The notes: generated from the sequence alone by a model not told the origin. A DNA stretch of 15,608 nucleotides from Deltaproteobacteria bacterium (GCA_015489145.1 WGAH01000122.1:1-15608), one strand, 5' to 3'; shown: positions 8,545-15,516, numbered from the stretch's first letter. A program made the numbers and translations.

Positions 8545-8563
8545 GCATCCGTTCGAGGCATTC

Positions 8564-9040
8564 ATGCGCAGGATTCCCATCACGCCCCGCGGCTTCGAGA
8601 AGCTCAAGGCCGAGCTCAAGCACCTCAAGGAGGTCGAGCGGTACAAGATCGTCCGCGACATCGAGGAGGCGCGCGCCCACGGCGACATCTCCGAAAACGC
8701 CGAGTTCGAGGACGCCAAGCACCGCCAGGCCCTCTGCGAGGGGCGCATTCGCGAGCTCGAGACCAAGCTGAGCCGCATCGAGGTGGTCGACCCGCGCAAG
8801 CTCGAGCCCAACGGGCGCGTGCTGTTCGGCACCACCGTGGTCCTCGAGGACTGCGACACCGAGGAGGAGCTGCGCTACTCCATCGTGGGCGAGGACGAGG
8901 TCGACCTGAAGAACAACCGCATCAGCGTCGCCAGCCCCCTGGGGCGGGCGCTGCTCGGCCGGTCGGTGGACGACGAGGTGGAGGTGCGTACCCCGGGGGG
9001 CACCCGCACCTTCGTCGTCCTCGACGTGCTGGCCGAGTAG
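8564..9040 (+). CDS. greA: Transcription elongation factor GreA
   Basis: The 158-residue protein has the length and two-domain layout of GreA: an N-terminal antiparallel coiled coil (about 8-75) and a C-terminal FKBP-like domain ending VRTPGGTRTFVVLDVL. The coiled-coil tip reads ARAHGDISENAEFEDAKHRQ (36-55), with the acidic residues Asp41 and Glu44 that stimulate RNA cleavage by backtracked RNA polymerase. DLKNNRISVASPLGRALLG matches the GreA segment I-S-x-x-S-P-(I/L)-G-(K/R)-A-L-(I/L)-G. The ATG at 8564 follows GAGG (8555-8558). The protein reaches through the polymerase secondary channel and restarts arrested complexes. The next gene begins only 9 nt after the stop codon. Confidence 0.96.
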   Translation: MRRIPITPRGFEKLKAELKHLKEVERYKIVRDIEEARAHGDISENAEFEDAKHRQALCEGRIRELETKLSRIEVVDPRKLEPNGRVLFGTTVVLEDCDTEEELRYSIVGEDEVDLKNNRISVASPLGRALLGRSVDDEVEVRTPGGTRTFVVLDVLAE

Positions 9041-9049
9041 GGGCCGGCG

Positions 9050-11845
9050 ATGCGCGCCGAGGCGGGCCTGGTGGCCGTCTGGCCGCGCCTCGCCGCCGTG
9101 CGGCGGGCGTTGGCCTGGGCCGAGCGGTCCGGGACGGAACGGTTCTACGGGGCGGCCTGCGCCGCCCTGATCGACGGGCTGCTCGCCGGCGGCGAGGTCG
9201 ACGGCCCCGACGCCGAGCGCCTTCGCGACGCGGCCGCTCGGCTGCGGGGCCCCGATCCGGTGGACGGCGCCGCCGTGCGCGCCGCGGCGGCCCTCGTCGA
9301 GTCGGTGGTGCCCCTCGCCGGCGCCGGCGTGGTCCTGCCGCCCCTGGAGCCCCGGGGCGCGCTGGTGCTCCCGGAGCGCCTGCGCCGGCGGCGCGGCCGG
9401 GGGCGCGAGGCCGCCGCCGGGGAGGCCCCGGAGGGCGAGGCCGCCAGCCCGGAGGCGGGGGCGGGCGAGGCCGCCGCGCCGGAGGATGCCGCGAGCGAGG
9501 CCCCGGCCGAGGCGCCGCCGGCCGCCGGGGCGGAGGCCGGGAAGGAGCCCTCGCCCGCCGCCGAGCCCGCGGCCCCGGCGGAGGATGCCGGGGAGGCCGC
9601 TCCGGCCGGGGCGCCGCCCGCCGAGGCCTCGCCGGAGCCGGCCGAGGCGCCGGCGGACGCCGGGGAAGCGCCCGCCGCCCCGGAGCCGGCGAGCGCCCCC
9701 GAGCCCGAGCCCGACAAGGAGCCGCCGCCGCCGGCCCGGCTGCCCCTGGACCACCCGGACACCGGCGGCCGGCCGCTCGACGCCCTGGTTTCCCTCGACG
9801 ACGCGATCCGGGAAGCCCTCGCGGCGGCGGGCGTCCGCACCGTGGCCGACCTGGTGCGGCTGCCGCCGCGCGAGCACCTGCGCCACCGCCTGGTGCCCCT
9901 GGCCGCCCTCGGCGAGGTGGACGACGGGGAGGTCGTCGCCGTGCGCGGCCGCGTCGCCGCCCGCTGCAGCCGCTTCGGACCGGCCGGGGTCCGCCGGGAG
10001 CTCACGCTGTGCGACGGCGACGGAGCCTGCCTGCGGGTGCGCTGGCCGGGCGAGCCGCCCCTCGGCTGGGCGGGCTGGAACCGGGGCGAGACGGTGGGCT
10101 TCGTCGGCCGCCTCATCCCCGACGAGGAGGGTGGGGTCCCCTCGCTCCTCGACGCCGAGCCCGTCGGCCTCGCCGGGCGGGGCAGCGGCGCCCTGCCGCG
10201 CTACGGCGTCGAGGGGGTGCCGGACCGCCTGCTGCGCGACCTCGTGCGCCGGGCGCTCCTCGACCTCGCCGGCCGCGTCGACGATCCCCTGCCGGGCCAC
10301 GTCCGGCGCGACCACCGCCTCCTCGGCCTGGAACAGGCCCTCATCGACGCCCACTTCCCCGCCAACCCGAGCGCCCGCGGCCGGGTGCGCCTGGCCTTCG
10401 AGGAGCTGCTCCTCATCCAGCTCGGCATCGCCTGGCGCAGCGGCCGGGCCGCCGCCCCGCGGGGCATCGAGCACCAGGTGGCGCACGCGGGCCTGGGCCA
10501 GCTCCAGGTCCAGCACGACTTCGTGCTCAACGACCGCCAGGAGCTCGTGTTCTCCGAGATCCGCCGCGACCTGCACCGCGCGACGCCGATGGTGCGCCTG
10601 CTCCAGGGCGACGTGGGCGCCGGCAAGGGGCGGGTGGCGCTGGCCACCGCCGTCGTCGTCGCCTCCGGCGGCTCCCAGGTCGCCATCGTGGCGCCGGACG
10701 CCCTCGCCGCCGAGCGCATGCACCTCTACGCCGAGCCGCTCCTCAAGAGCCTCGGCCTGGGGCCCATGCTCGTGCCCGGCCAGCCCCGCCACGCCGAGCT
10801 CGACGCGATTCGGCGGGGCGAGGTGCAGGTGGTGGTCGGCACGGCGCGGCTGCTGGACCGCGCGGTCGCCTGGCGCAAGCTCGGCCTGGTGATCGTCGAG
10901 GAGCGCGGCCCCTACGGCACCGTGCGCCCGGCCGAGCTCCACGCCGCCCGCAAGCCGGCTCCCGACCTGCTCGTCCACACCCGGGCGCCGATCCCGGCCA
11001 GCCTGGCCTTCACGGTCTTCGGCGAGTTCGACGTCTCCGTGCTCGAACGCGAGCGCCCGCCGCGGGTGCGCGCCGCCATCGTCGCCGCCGAGGAGCGGGA
11101 GCAGGCCTACCTCGCCCTGCGCGAGGCCATCGCCCGGGGGCGGCAGGCCTACGTGGTGCTCCCCGTCGACCTCGACACGGGCCGCGACCGCGAGGTGGAG
11201 ATCGCCCGCACCGTCGCCTCGGTGCTCAAGTCCTCCCACCTGCCCGACGCCGACATCGCGATCTACTGCTCGGCGATGCCCCGCGACCTCCGCCAGCGGG
11301 TCTTCGACGACTTCGAGCACCGCCGCATCGACGTGCTCGTCACGACCACCCTCATCGAGGACGCGCCCACCCTGGCCGAGGCCACCGCCATGGTCGTCGA
11401 AGCCGCCGAGACCTGCGATGTCACCCGCCTGCACCGGCTCCGGGGGCACGTCGGCTTCGGCATCGAGCGGGGGCAGGTCCACTTCGTGCTCAGCGAGAAG
11501 GCCACCCCCGCCGATCGGGAACGCCTCGAGCGCGTGGTGCGGGTGACCGACGGCTTCGAGCTCGCCGAGATGGACCTCGCCGAGCGGGGCCCGGCGGCCC
11601 TCCTCGGCGACCGGGCCGCCGACGCCCCGCGCTTCACCTGGGCCGACCCGGCCCGCGACCGCCTGCTGCTGCTGCGGGCGCGGGGGGCCGCCTTCCAGCT
11701 CGTCGCCGACGACCCGGAGTTCCGGCGCAACGCCGACCTGGGCCGGGCGGTGAACGCCCGCTGGGGCGCGTGGCTGGGCGAGGCGGTCTCGCCGCCGAAG
11801 CCCTCGCGCAAGCGCCGGGGTCGCCGCCGGCGGCGGCGTCGCTGA
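9050..11845 (+). CDS. RecG-like protein with degenerate helicase motifs (putative pseudohelicase)
   Basis: The 931-residue product follows RecG from about residue 245: a helix-hairpin-like stretch and LPPREHLRHR (271-280), an OB-fold wedge (GEVVAVRGRV, 293-302), RVRLAFEELLLIQLGIAWR, then two helicase lobes and the AEMDLAERGP segment. Every catalytic motif differs from active RecG. Walker A is GDVGAGKG (520-527), with Lys526 kept but Thr replaced by Gly. DEQH is E617-E-R-G, TATPIP is TRAPIP (644-649) and motif V IEVG is IEDA (769-772). Motif VI RGRVGRG is RGHVGFG (798-804), losing both arginines; TRG-region GTRQSG is GDRAAD. ATP hydrolysis is unlikely. Residues 1-110 are an unrecognised helical domain, about 120-230 an Ala/Pro/Glu-rich, probably disordered linker, and the end is seven arginines. 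The frame is intact with the same codon bias as its neighbours. It is probably coupled to greA (9-nt gap). Confidence 0.88.
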   Translation: MRAEAGLVAVWPRLAAVRRALAWAERSGTERFYGAACAALIDGLLAGGEVDGPDAERLRDAAARLRGPDPVDGAAVRAAAALVESVVPLAGAGVVLPPLEPRGALVLPERLRRRRGRGREAAAGEAPEGEAASPEAGAGEAAAPEDAASEAPAEAPPAAGAEAGKEPSPAAEPAAPAEDAGEAAPAGAPPAEASPEPAEAPADAGEAPAAPEPASAPEPEPDKEPPPPARLPLDHPDTGGRPLDALVSLDDAIREALAAAGVRTVADLVRLPPREHLRHRLVPLAALGEVDDGEVVAVRGRVAARCSRFGPAGVRRELTLCDGDGACLRVRWPGEPPLGWAGWNRGETVGFVGRLIPDEEGGVPSLLDAEPVGLAGRGSGALPRYGVEGVPDRLLRDLVRRALLDLAGRVDDPLPGHVRRDHRLLGLEQALIDAHFPANPSARGRVRLAFEELLLIQLGIAWRSGRAAAPRGIEHQVAHAGLGQLQVQHDFVLNDRQELVFSEIRRDLHRATPMVRLLQGDVGAGKGRVALATAVVVASGGSQVAIVAPDALAAERMHLYAEPLLKSLGLGPMLVPGQPRHAELDAIRRGEVQVVVGTARLLDRAVAWRKLGLVIVEERGPYGTVRPAELHAARKPAPDLLVHTRAPIPASLAFTVFGEFDVSVLERERPPRVRAAIVAAEEREQAYLALREAIARGRQAYVVLPVDLDTGRDREVEIARTVASVLKSSHLPDADIAIYCSAMPRDLRQRVFDDFEHRRIDVLVTTTLIEDAPTLAEATAMVVEAAETCDVTRLHRLRGHVGFGIERGQVHFVLSEKATPADRERLERVVRVTDGFELAEMDLAERGPAALLGDRAADAPRFTWADPARDRLLLLRARGAAFQLVADDPEFRRNADLGRAVNARWGAWLGEAVSPPKPSRKRRGRRRRRRR
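9407..9739 (+). repeat. Low-complexity Ala/Pro/Glu-coding tract
   Basis: This stretch encodes residues 120-230 of the RecG-like protein with almost only Ala, Pro, Glu and Gly. Imperfect repeats of GEA, PEA, AEAP and PEP appear throughout. It is in frame, sits between the N-terminal helical domain and the wedge domain, and probably forms an extended acidic linker. Repeat number may vary between strains. Confidence 0.7.
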
Positions 11846-11859
11846 GGGCCGCGCCCCGG

Positions 11860-11873
11860 CGGCGTGATAGGGG
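11860..11873 (+). promoter_or_regulatory. GATAGGGG-containing element upstream of the START gene
   Basis: CGGCGTGATAGGGG matches 5725-5738 (pyrR leader) in 13 of 14 positions. A short inverted repeat GCCGC-GCCCCG-GCGGC (11848-11863) overlaps it, echoing the hairpin before the pyrR copy. It lies 48 nt before the start codon at 11922, a suitable distance for a -10, but no -35 is recognisable. Confidence 0.3.
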
Positions 11874-11921
11874 CGGGACGAGGCCGCCGAAGCGCGAGGT
11901 CCCCGAACCCGGAGGTCCCCC

Positions 11922-12350
11922 ATGCCCGCCGCGCGCCGCACCATCGAGATCGACGCCAGCCCCGAGCGGGTCATGGAGGTCATCACCGATTTCGCCGCCT
12001 ACCCGCGCTTCCTGCCCGACATGCGCGCCGTCGAGGTGCTGGAATCCGGGGCGGATCGGTGGGTGGCGCGCTTCACCCTCCACGTGATCCGCGACCTCGT
12101 CTACACCCTCGAGCTCACCCGACCCGACCCGCTGCGCCTGTCCTGGTCGCAGGTCGAAGGCGTCTTTTCCGCCAACGACGGCGGCTGGGAGCTCGAGCCC
12201 CTCGACGAGGGGCGCCGCACCCGCGCGACCTACACCCTCGACGTGCGCGTGGGCATGTTCGTGCCCGGCAGCATCGTGCGCTCCCTCCTCGACCAGTCGC
12301 TGCCCGACACCCTCGCGCGCTTCAAGGACGAGGCCGAGCGGCGGGGCTGA
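11922..12350 (+). CDS. START/SRPBCC-family protein, COQ10/RatA-like
   Basis: The 142-residue protein has the fold pattern of polyketide-cyclase/COQ10-like proteins. A first strand TIEIDASPERVMEVITDFAA leads into AYPRFLPDMRAVEVLE (26-41), the family's Y-P-x-F-L-P signature. Alternating strands follow (WVARFTLHVIRDLVYTLEL; RLSWSQVEGVF), then GGWELEPLDEGRRTRATYTL. A long C-terminal helix (PGSIVRSLLDQSLPDTLARF) closes a hydrophobic cavity. COQ10 members bind quinones or other lipids and RatA is a related ribosome-associated protein; which ligand applies here cannot be read from sequence. The ATG at 11922 has GGAGGT at 11911-11916, 5 nt away. It is cytoplasmic (no signal peptide) and ends 9 nt from the stop codon of the convergent hydrolase gene. 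Confidence 0.9.
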   Translation: MPAARRTIEIDASPERVMEVITDFAAYPRFLPDMRAVEVLESGADRWVARFTLHVIRDLVYTLELTRPDPLRLSWSQVEGVFSANDGGWELEPLDEGRRTRATYTLDVRVGMFVPGSIVRSLLDQSLPDTLARFKDEAERRG

Positions 12351-12359
12351 GCGCCGGGC

Positions 12360-13304
12360 TCAGGGGGTTTCGCCGAGGCGCTCGGCGAGGAAGCGATCCA
12401 CCCGGTGGTGGATCGTCTCGGGCTGCTCGATGAGGGCGGCGTGGCTGGCGTCGGCGAGGACGAGCAGCTCGGCGCCCGGCACGAGCTCGACGATGCGGCG
12501 CGAGCACCACATCGGCGTGAACTTGTCGTTCTCGGCGGCGATCACGAGCACCGGCACGTCGATCTCGGGCAGCCAGGGCCAGGCGTCGTGCTCCTGCAGG
12601 GCGAGGACCGCCCGGGTGAAGAAGCGGAAGTCGAGGGTGACGAGGTGGTCCATGTACGGCCGCATGTCCTCGAGCTGGGCGTAGATCGGGTCGACCAGGG
12701 TGAACCGGGTCGCGAGGAACCACGGCACCGGCGACTCGAGGAAGGGCCGCACGAGGACGTTGGAGAGGGGGCCGAGGGCCACCGAGAGGCGGTGCAGGAA
12801 GCGGATGAGGGGCAGCGAGAAGGGCTGGTCGAAGAAGGTCTCGAGGGTGCGGCCGGCGCTGCCGAGGGCGAGGACGAGGGCGCGCACCCGGTCCGGGTGG
12901 CGGTGCCAGGTCTCGAGGGCGACCTGGCAGCCCATGCTGTGGCCGACGAGGACGGCCGGCCCGCCGCCCACCGCGCCGAGGACCAGGGCGAGGTCGTCGG
13001 CGTGGCGCTCGATGCGGACGTCGGTGTTCACCGGGTCGAGGCCCCGGTCGCTGCGCCCGTGCCCGCGGTAGTCCCAGAGGACGACGGTGTACCGCTCGCG
13101 GTAGTGGGCGGTGAGGTACTTCCAGAACACGTCGGCGCCGACGCCGACGCCGTTGCACAGCGCCATCACCGGCCCCCGGCCCACCGCCCGCCAGTAGAGG
13201 TGGATGCCGTCCGGGGTGCGGACGAAGCCGCTCCGCAAGTCGTCCGGGGCGAGGGGAGCTTCGTCGGGGCGCGGGTTGTCGGGGGCCGCGGGGGTCTCGG
13301 GCAC
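12360..13304 (-). CDS. Alpha/beta-fold hydrolase
   Basis: From the chosen GTG start this is a 314-residue hydrolase. After about 25 residues of proline- and acid-rich leader come RTPDGIHLYWRAVGRGP (29-45), the oxyanion region ALCNGVGVGADVFW (48-61), and WDYRGHGRSDRG (77-88). The nucleophile elbow is GHSMG with Ser123, Asp260 sits in AENDKFTP and His288 in DASHAALIEQPE, giving a complete Ser-Asp-His triad. A helical cap lies at about 150-240. No signal peptide is seen. The substrate is unknown; the sequence resembles esterase, epoxide-hydrolase and haloperoxidase relatives equally. The frame stays open upstream to 13544, but that would run through the PilZ gene. GTG 13304-13302 has GGAGGT at 13314-13309 with 4 nt spacing and is the best start. 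Confidence 0.88.
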   Translation of the reverse strand: MPETPAAPDNPRPDEAPLAPDDLRSGFVRTPDGIHLYWRAVGRGPVMALCNGVGVGADVFWKYLTAHYRERYTVVLWDYRGHGRSDRGLDPVNTDVRIERHADDLALVLGAVGGGPAVLVGHSMGCQVALETWHRHPDRVRALVLALGSAGRTLETFFDQPFSLPLIRFLHRLSVALGPLSNVLVRPFLESPVPWFLATRFTLVDPIYAQLEDMRPYMDHLVTLDFRFFTRAVLALQEHDAWPWLPEIDVPVLVIAAENDKFTPMWCSRRIVELVPGAELLVLADASHAALIEQPETIHHRVDRFLAERLGETP

Positions 13305-13418
13305 GGTCACCTCCGCGGGAGGGCTAACCGTCTCGGGCCGACGGTCCGATACCCCGACCGAGGGGTCGGCCGGAGCCGCCGGCGGACCCGGCACCGTCCA
13401 GCACAGGAGAAGGTTCCG
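13305..13418. promoter_or_regulatory. Divergent control region, hydrolase / PilZ gene
   Basis: The 114 nt between the two divergent genes hold both ribosome-binding sites (13309-13314 minus, 13405-13410 plus). They also hold overlapping inverted repeats centred near 13360: ACCCC-N6-GGGGT (13351-13366) and CCGACC-GAGG-GGTCGG (13354-13369). On the minus strand TTAGCC (13327-13322) could be a -10 for the hydrolase. The palindrome position would suit an operator acting on both genes, but the symmetry is short and no regulator gene is adjacent. Confidence 0.35.
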
Positions 13419-13847
13419 ATGGAACAGTGGACCCCCCCCACGCCAGAGGAGCTCGAGGAGATCCGCCGGGCCGAGGAAATCGCCCGCCGCGCCCGGGAGG
13501 AGGCCGAGGCCGAGAAGCGCCGGAGCGTGCGCCTGGCGCTGCACGCCAACGTCACGGCGCGCTCCGAGACCAACTTCTTCACGGGGTTCACCGAGAACCT
13601 CAGCGAGGGCGGCGTGTTCGTCGCCACCCTGAGCCCGCCGCCGGTGGGGGAGCGGGTGCTCCTCCAGATCAGCGTGGACGGCGGGGAGCCGGTGAGCTGC
13701 GAGGGGGAGGTGCGCTGGATCCGCACCGACGAGGACGGCAACTTCACCGGCTGCGGCATCCAGTTCATCAACCTCGCCCCGGAGGCCGCCGCCGCCATCG
13801 CCCGGGTCTACAAGGGCCTGTCCCGCGACCCGCTGCTCTACCTGTAG
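13419..13847 (+). CDS. PilZ-domain protein (myxobacterial TIGR02266-like)
   Basis: The 142-residue protein has a charged N-terminal helix (about 8-33, mostly Glu/Arg, possibly a coiled coil) followed by a PilZ domain. The c-di-GMP-binding residues are visible: RRSVR at 34-38 (the RxxxR motif) and ENLSEGGVFVAT (59-70), the (D/N)xSxxG motif. FTGFTENLSEGGVFVAT, PPVGERVLL and CEGEVRWIR, with a GCGIQFINL strand, match the PilZ subtype abundant in Myxococcus and relatives. It likely binds c-di-GMP and passes the signal to a partner; no partner domain is present in the protein. The ATG at 13419 has AGGAGA at 13405-13410. It is divergent from the hydrolase gene and followed 46 nt later by the glycosyltransferase gene. 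Confidence 0.93.
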   Translation: MEQWTPPTPEELEEIRRAEEIARRAREEAEAEKRRSVRLALHANVTARSETNFFTGFTENLSEGGVFVATLSPPPVGERVLLQISVDGGEPVSCEGEVRWIRTDEDGNFTGCGIQFINLAPEAAAAIARVYKGLSRDPLLYL

Positions 13848-13880
13848 CGCGGGCGGCTGGCGCGGGGGGCCGGCGGAGGC

Positions 13881-13887
13881 TTAGCCT
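13881..13887 (+). promoter_or_regulatory. Possible -10 element abutting the glycosyltransferase start
   Basis: TTAGCCT lies only 6 nt before the GTG start at 13894. TAGCCT resembles the TAG-type -10 sequences seen before rpsT, ugd and the tRNA. If used, the transcript would start at or next to the start codon and be leaderless. No -35 is evident. GGAGG at 13875-13879 is 14 nt from the GTG, too far for a normal ribosome-binding site. Confidence 0.3.
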
Positions 13888-13893
13888 CGGGGG

Positions 13894-15480
13894 GTGAGCC
13901 GCGCCGCCCCCGGACTCCCCGCGTGGGCCCGCCGCCCGTCCCGGCGGGCGGTGGTGCTGGGCTTCGTCCTCGCCGGCCTGGCCTGGCGCCTGTTCCTGAT
14001 GGGGCGCTACGCCGGCTGGGAGGAGAGCGACTACGGCAACCTCGCCATGGTGCGCGGGGTGCTCGACGGCGGCTTCCGCCACTACGACATGAACCACATG
14101 CCCGGCTACTACGCCCTGGCGGCGGCGGCGCTGGCGGTGGTCGGCGACGCGGTGGTCGCGGCGCGGGCCGTGTCCCTGGCCGGCGGCCTGGCGGCGCTGG
14201 GGCTGGCCGTGGCGCTGGCCGACCGCGTCTTCGGGCGATCCGCCGCGCTCCTGGCGGGGCTGCTGCTCGTCTTCCAGCCGGAATTCGCGCTGTACGCGGC
14301 CTCCTCCCTCCGCGAGCCCGTCTACGCCGCCTTCGTCGTCGGGGCGCTGGCCGCCGCGCTCACCGACCGCGCGCTCCTGGCGGGCGCGTTGGCCGGCGCG
14401 GCCTTCCTGGTGCGCTTCGACGCCGCCCTGGCGCTCGCCCCCCTGGCCCTGGTCCAGGCGATGCCCGGCGGCCGGCCTTCCCCGCGGCGGCTCCTCGCCT
14501 TCCTCGCGCCCCTGGCCCTGGCGATCGCCGGCTGGGCCGCCTACACCTGGTGGGACCACGGCACGGCCCGGTTCTGGTCGCACTCGGTTCAGGTCAACCT
14601 CGAGACCGGGCTCGGCGCCGAGGCGAGCACCCCGGCGGGCTGGGTGCGCGACGGGCTCGGGGTGGCGGCGGCGCTGGCCGGGCCGGTGCTCGGGCGGCAC
14701 CTCGGCTGGCCGGCCTGGGCCGGGGCCTGGCTGGGGCTGGGCCTGGCCGCGCTCGGCGCCTGGGGCGCGGCGGGCCGGCGCTTCGCGGCCCTCGCCGGGG
14801 GGCTGCTCGGGGTGTGGCTCGGCATGGGCTTCGTCGCCCAGCACGAACCCGGCCACAACCTCTACTGGAAGTGGCTCTGCCCGGTGGTGCCGGCCCTCGT
14901 TCCCCTGGCCGCCGCCGGGCTCCTCGCCGCCGCCGGGGCGTTGGCGCGGCGCCTGCCCGGGGCGCGGGGCCGGCGCGCGGCGGCGGCCCTCGTCGTGGTC
15001 GCCGCCGCCGGCACCCTGGCGGGGCAGCTCGCCGAGACCCGGCGCCAGGTCGCGCGATCCGACGCCTGGTACCGCCCCCAGCTCGAGCTCGCCCGCTGGA
15101 TCGAGGACCGGGTTCCCGAGGACGTGCCGCTCCTGGTCGACAACATCCCCGCCTGCTGGATCGACCGCCGCCCCCACGAGCGCGCGATGACGAGCTGGTT
15201 CGACGTGCCCGTTCCGCCTGGCGATGCCGACGCCTTCGCCGACTGGCTCGACCGGGCCCGCATCGGCTGGGTGCTGTGGTTCCGGGAGGACTGGACCCAG
15301 GCCCCGAAGGTGGCGCCCTTCCTCGCCGGCGGCGGCACCTGGACCCACGGCCGGGTGCGCCTGGTCGAGGTGGCCCGGGAGGACGGCTACGGCTGGATCC
15401 TCTACCGGGTGGACGGGCCCGCCTGGGAGGGCCGCACCCGCGCCCCGCCGCCGCGCATCGGGCGCGGCGCCGACCCTTGA
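13894..15480 (+). CDS. GT-C type polytopic membrane glycosyltransferase (PMT_2 / GT39-83-like)
   Basis: The 528-residue protein has about nine to ten hydrophobic helices in its first 375 residues and a soluble C-terminal domain (about 385-528). Helix 1 spans about 19-36. The first outer loop reads GWEESDYGNLAMVRGVLDGG (41-60), carrying the acidic residues Glu43, Glu44 and Asp46 expected at the catalytic site. MNHMPGYYALA (66-76) corresponds to the H-P-P-x-Y-Y motif before helix 2. The family moves sugars from polyprenyl phosphate carriers to lipids or proteins on the periplasmic side; ArnT and protein mannosyltransferases are members. Substrate cannot be assigned. The C-terminal part (WIEDRVPEDVPLLVDNIPAC) resembles periplasmic domains of this family. 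The GTG start at 13894 has no normal ribosome-binding site, so the exact start is uncertain. UDP-sugars from ugd are not its usual donor class. Confidence 0.82.
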   Translation: MSRAAPGLPAWARRPSRRAVVLGFVLAGLAWRLFLMGRYAGWEESDYGNLAMVRGVLDGGFRHYDMNHMPGYYALAAAALAVVGDAVVAARAVSLAGGLAALGLAVALADRVFGRSAALLAGLLLVFQPEFALYAASSLREPVYAAFVVGALAAALTDRALLAGALAGAAFLVRFDAALALAPLALVQAMPGGRPSPRRLLAFLAPLALAIAGWAAYTWWDHGTARFWSHSVQVNLETGLGAEASTPAGWVRDGLGVAAALAGPVLGRHLGWPAWAGAWLGLGLAALGAWGAAGRRFAALAGGLLGVWLGMGFVAQHEPGHNLYWKWLCPVVPALVPLAAAGLLAAAGALARRLPGARGRRAAAALVVVAAAGTLAGQLAETRRQVARSDAWYRPQLELARWIEDRVPEDVPLLVDNIPACWIDRRPHERAMTSWFDVPVPPGDADAFADWLDRARIGWVLWFREDWTQAPKVAPFLAGGGTWTHGRVRLVEVAREDGYGWILYRVDGPAWEGRTRAPPPRIGRGADP

Positions 15481-15505
15481 CCCCCGCGCGCCGACCGGGT
15501 AGAAG
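15477..15505 (+). promoter_or_regulatory. Promoter for tRNA-Ala
   Basis: TTGACC (15477-15482) is separated by exactly 17 nt from TAGAAG (15500-15505, 4 of 6 consensus bases), followed by a GC-only discriminator (GGCCCCGCCC). The tRNA begins 12 nt after the -10. The -35 overlaps the TGA stop codon (15478-15480) of the glycosyltransferase gene. A GC-rich discriminator is typical of stringently controlled tRNA promoters, though weak evidence in GC-rich DNA. Confidence 0.6.
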
Positions 15506-15516
15506 GGCCCCGCCCT

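Noticed and set aside
9407..9739. Repeat tract as a CRISPR-like or mobile repeat
   Set aside because: The repeats are irregular, coding and in frame with a single protein; no spacers or terminal repeats are present.
7160..12087. Very long open frames (about 1,600 codons) on both strands through pyrC', greA and the RecG-like gene
   Set aside because: They are extremely Arg/Gly/Pro/Ala-rich, contain no family motifs and run across several genes with clear family identity. Stop codons are rare in off-frames of DNA this GC-rich.
12405..13418. Plus-strand extension of the PilZ gene upstream through the hydrolase region
   Set aside because: The frame is open by composition only. The PilZ protein begins naturally at ATG 13419 with a ribosome-binding site, and the minus-strand frame here has a full Ser-Asp-His hydrolase pattern.
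13305..13544. Longer N-terminus for the hydrolase (start at 13544)
   Set aside because: It would overlap the start of the PilZ gene by about 125 nt and add a segment that matches no hydrolase. GTG 13304 has a good ribosome-binding site.
13858..13880. Sigma-54-like promoter (TGGCGCG) before the glycosyltransferase gene
   Set aside because: The -12 element (TTGC) is missing at the required distance.
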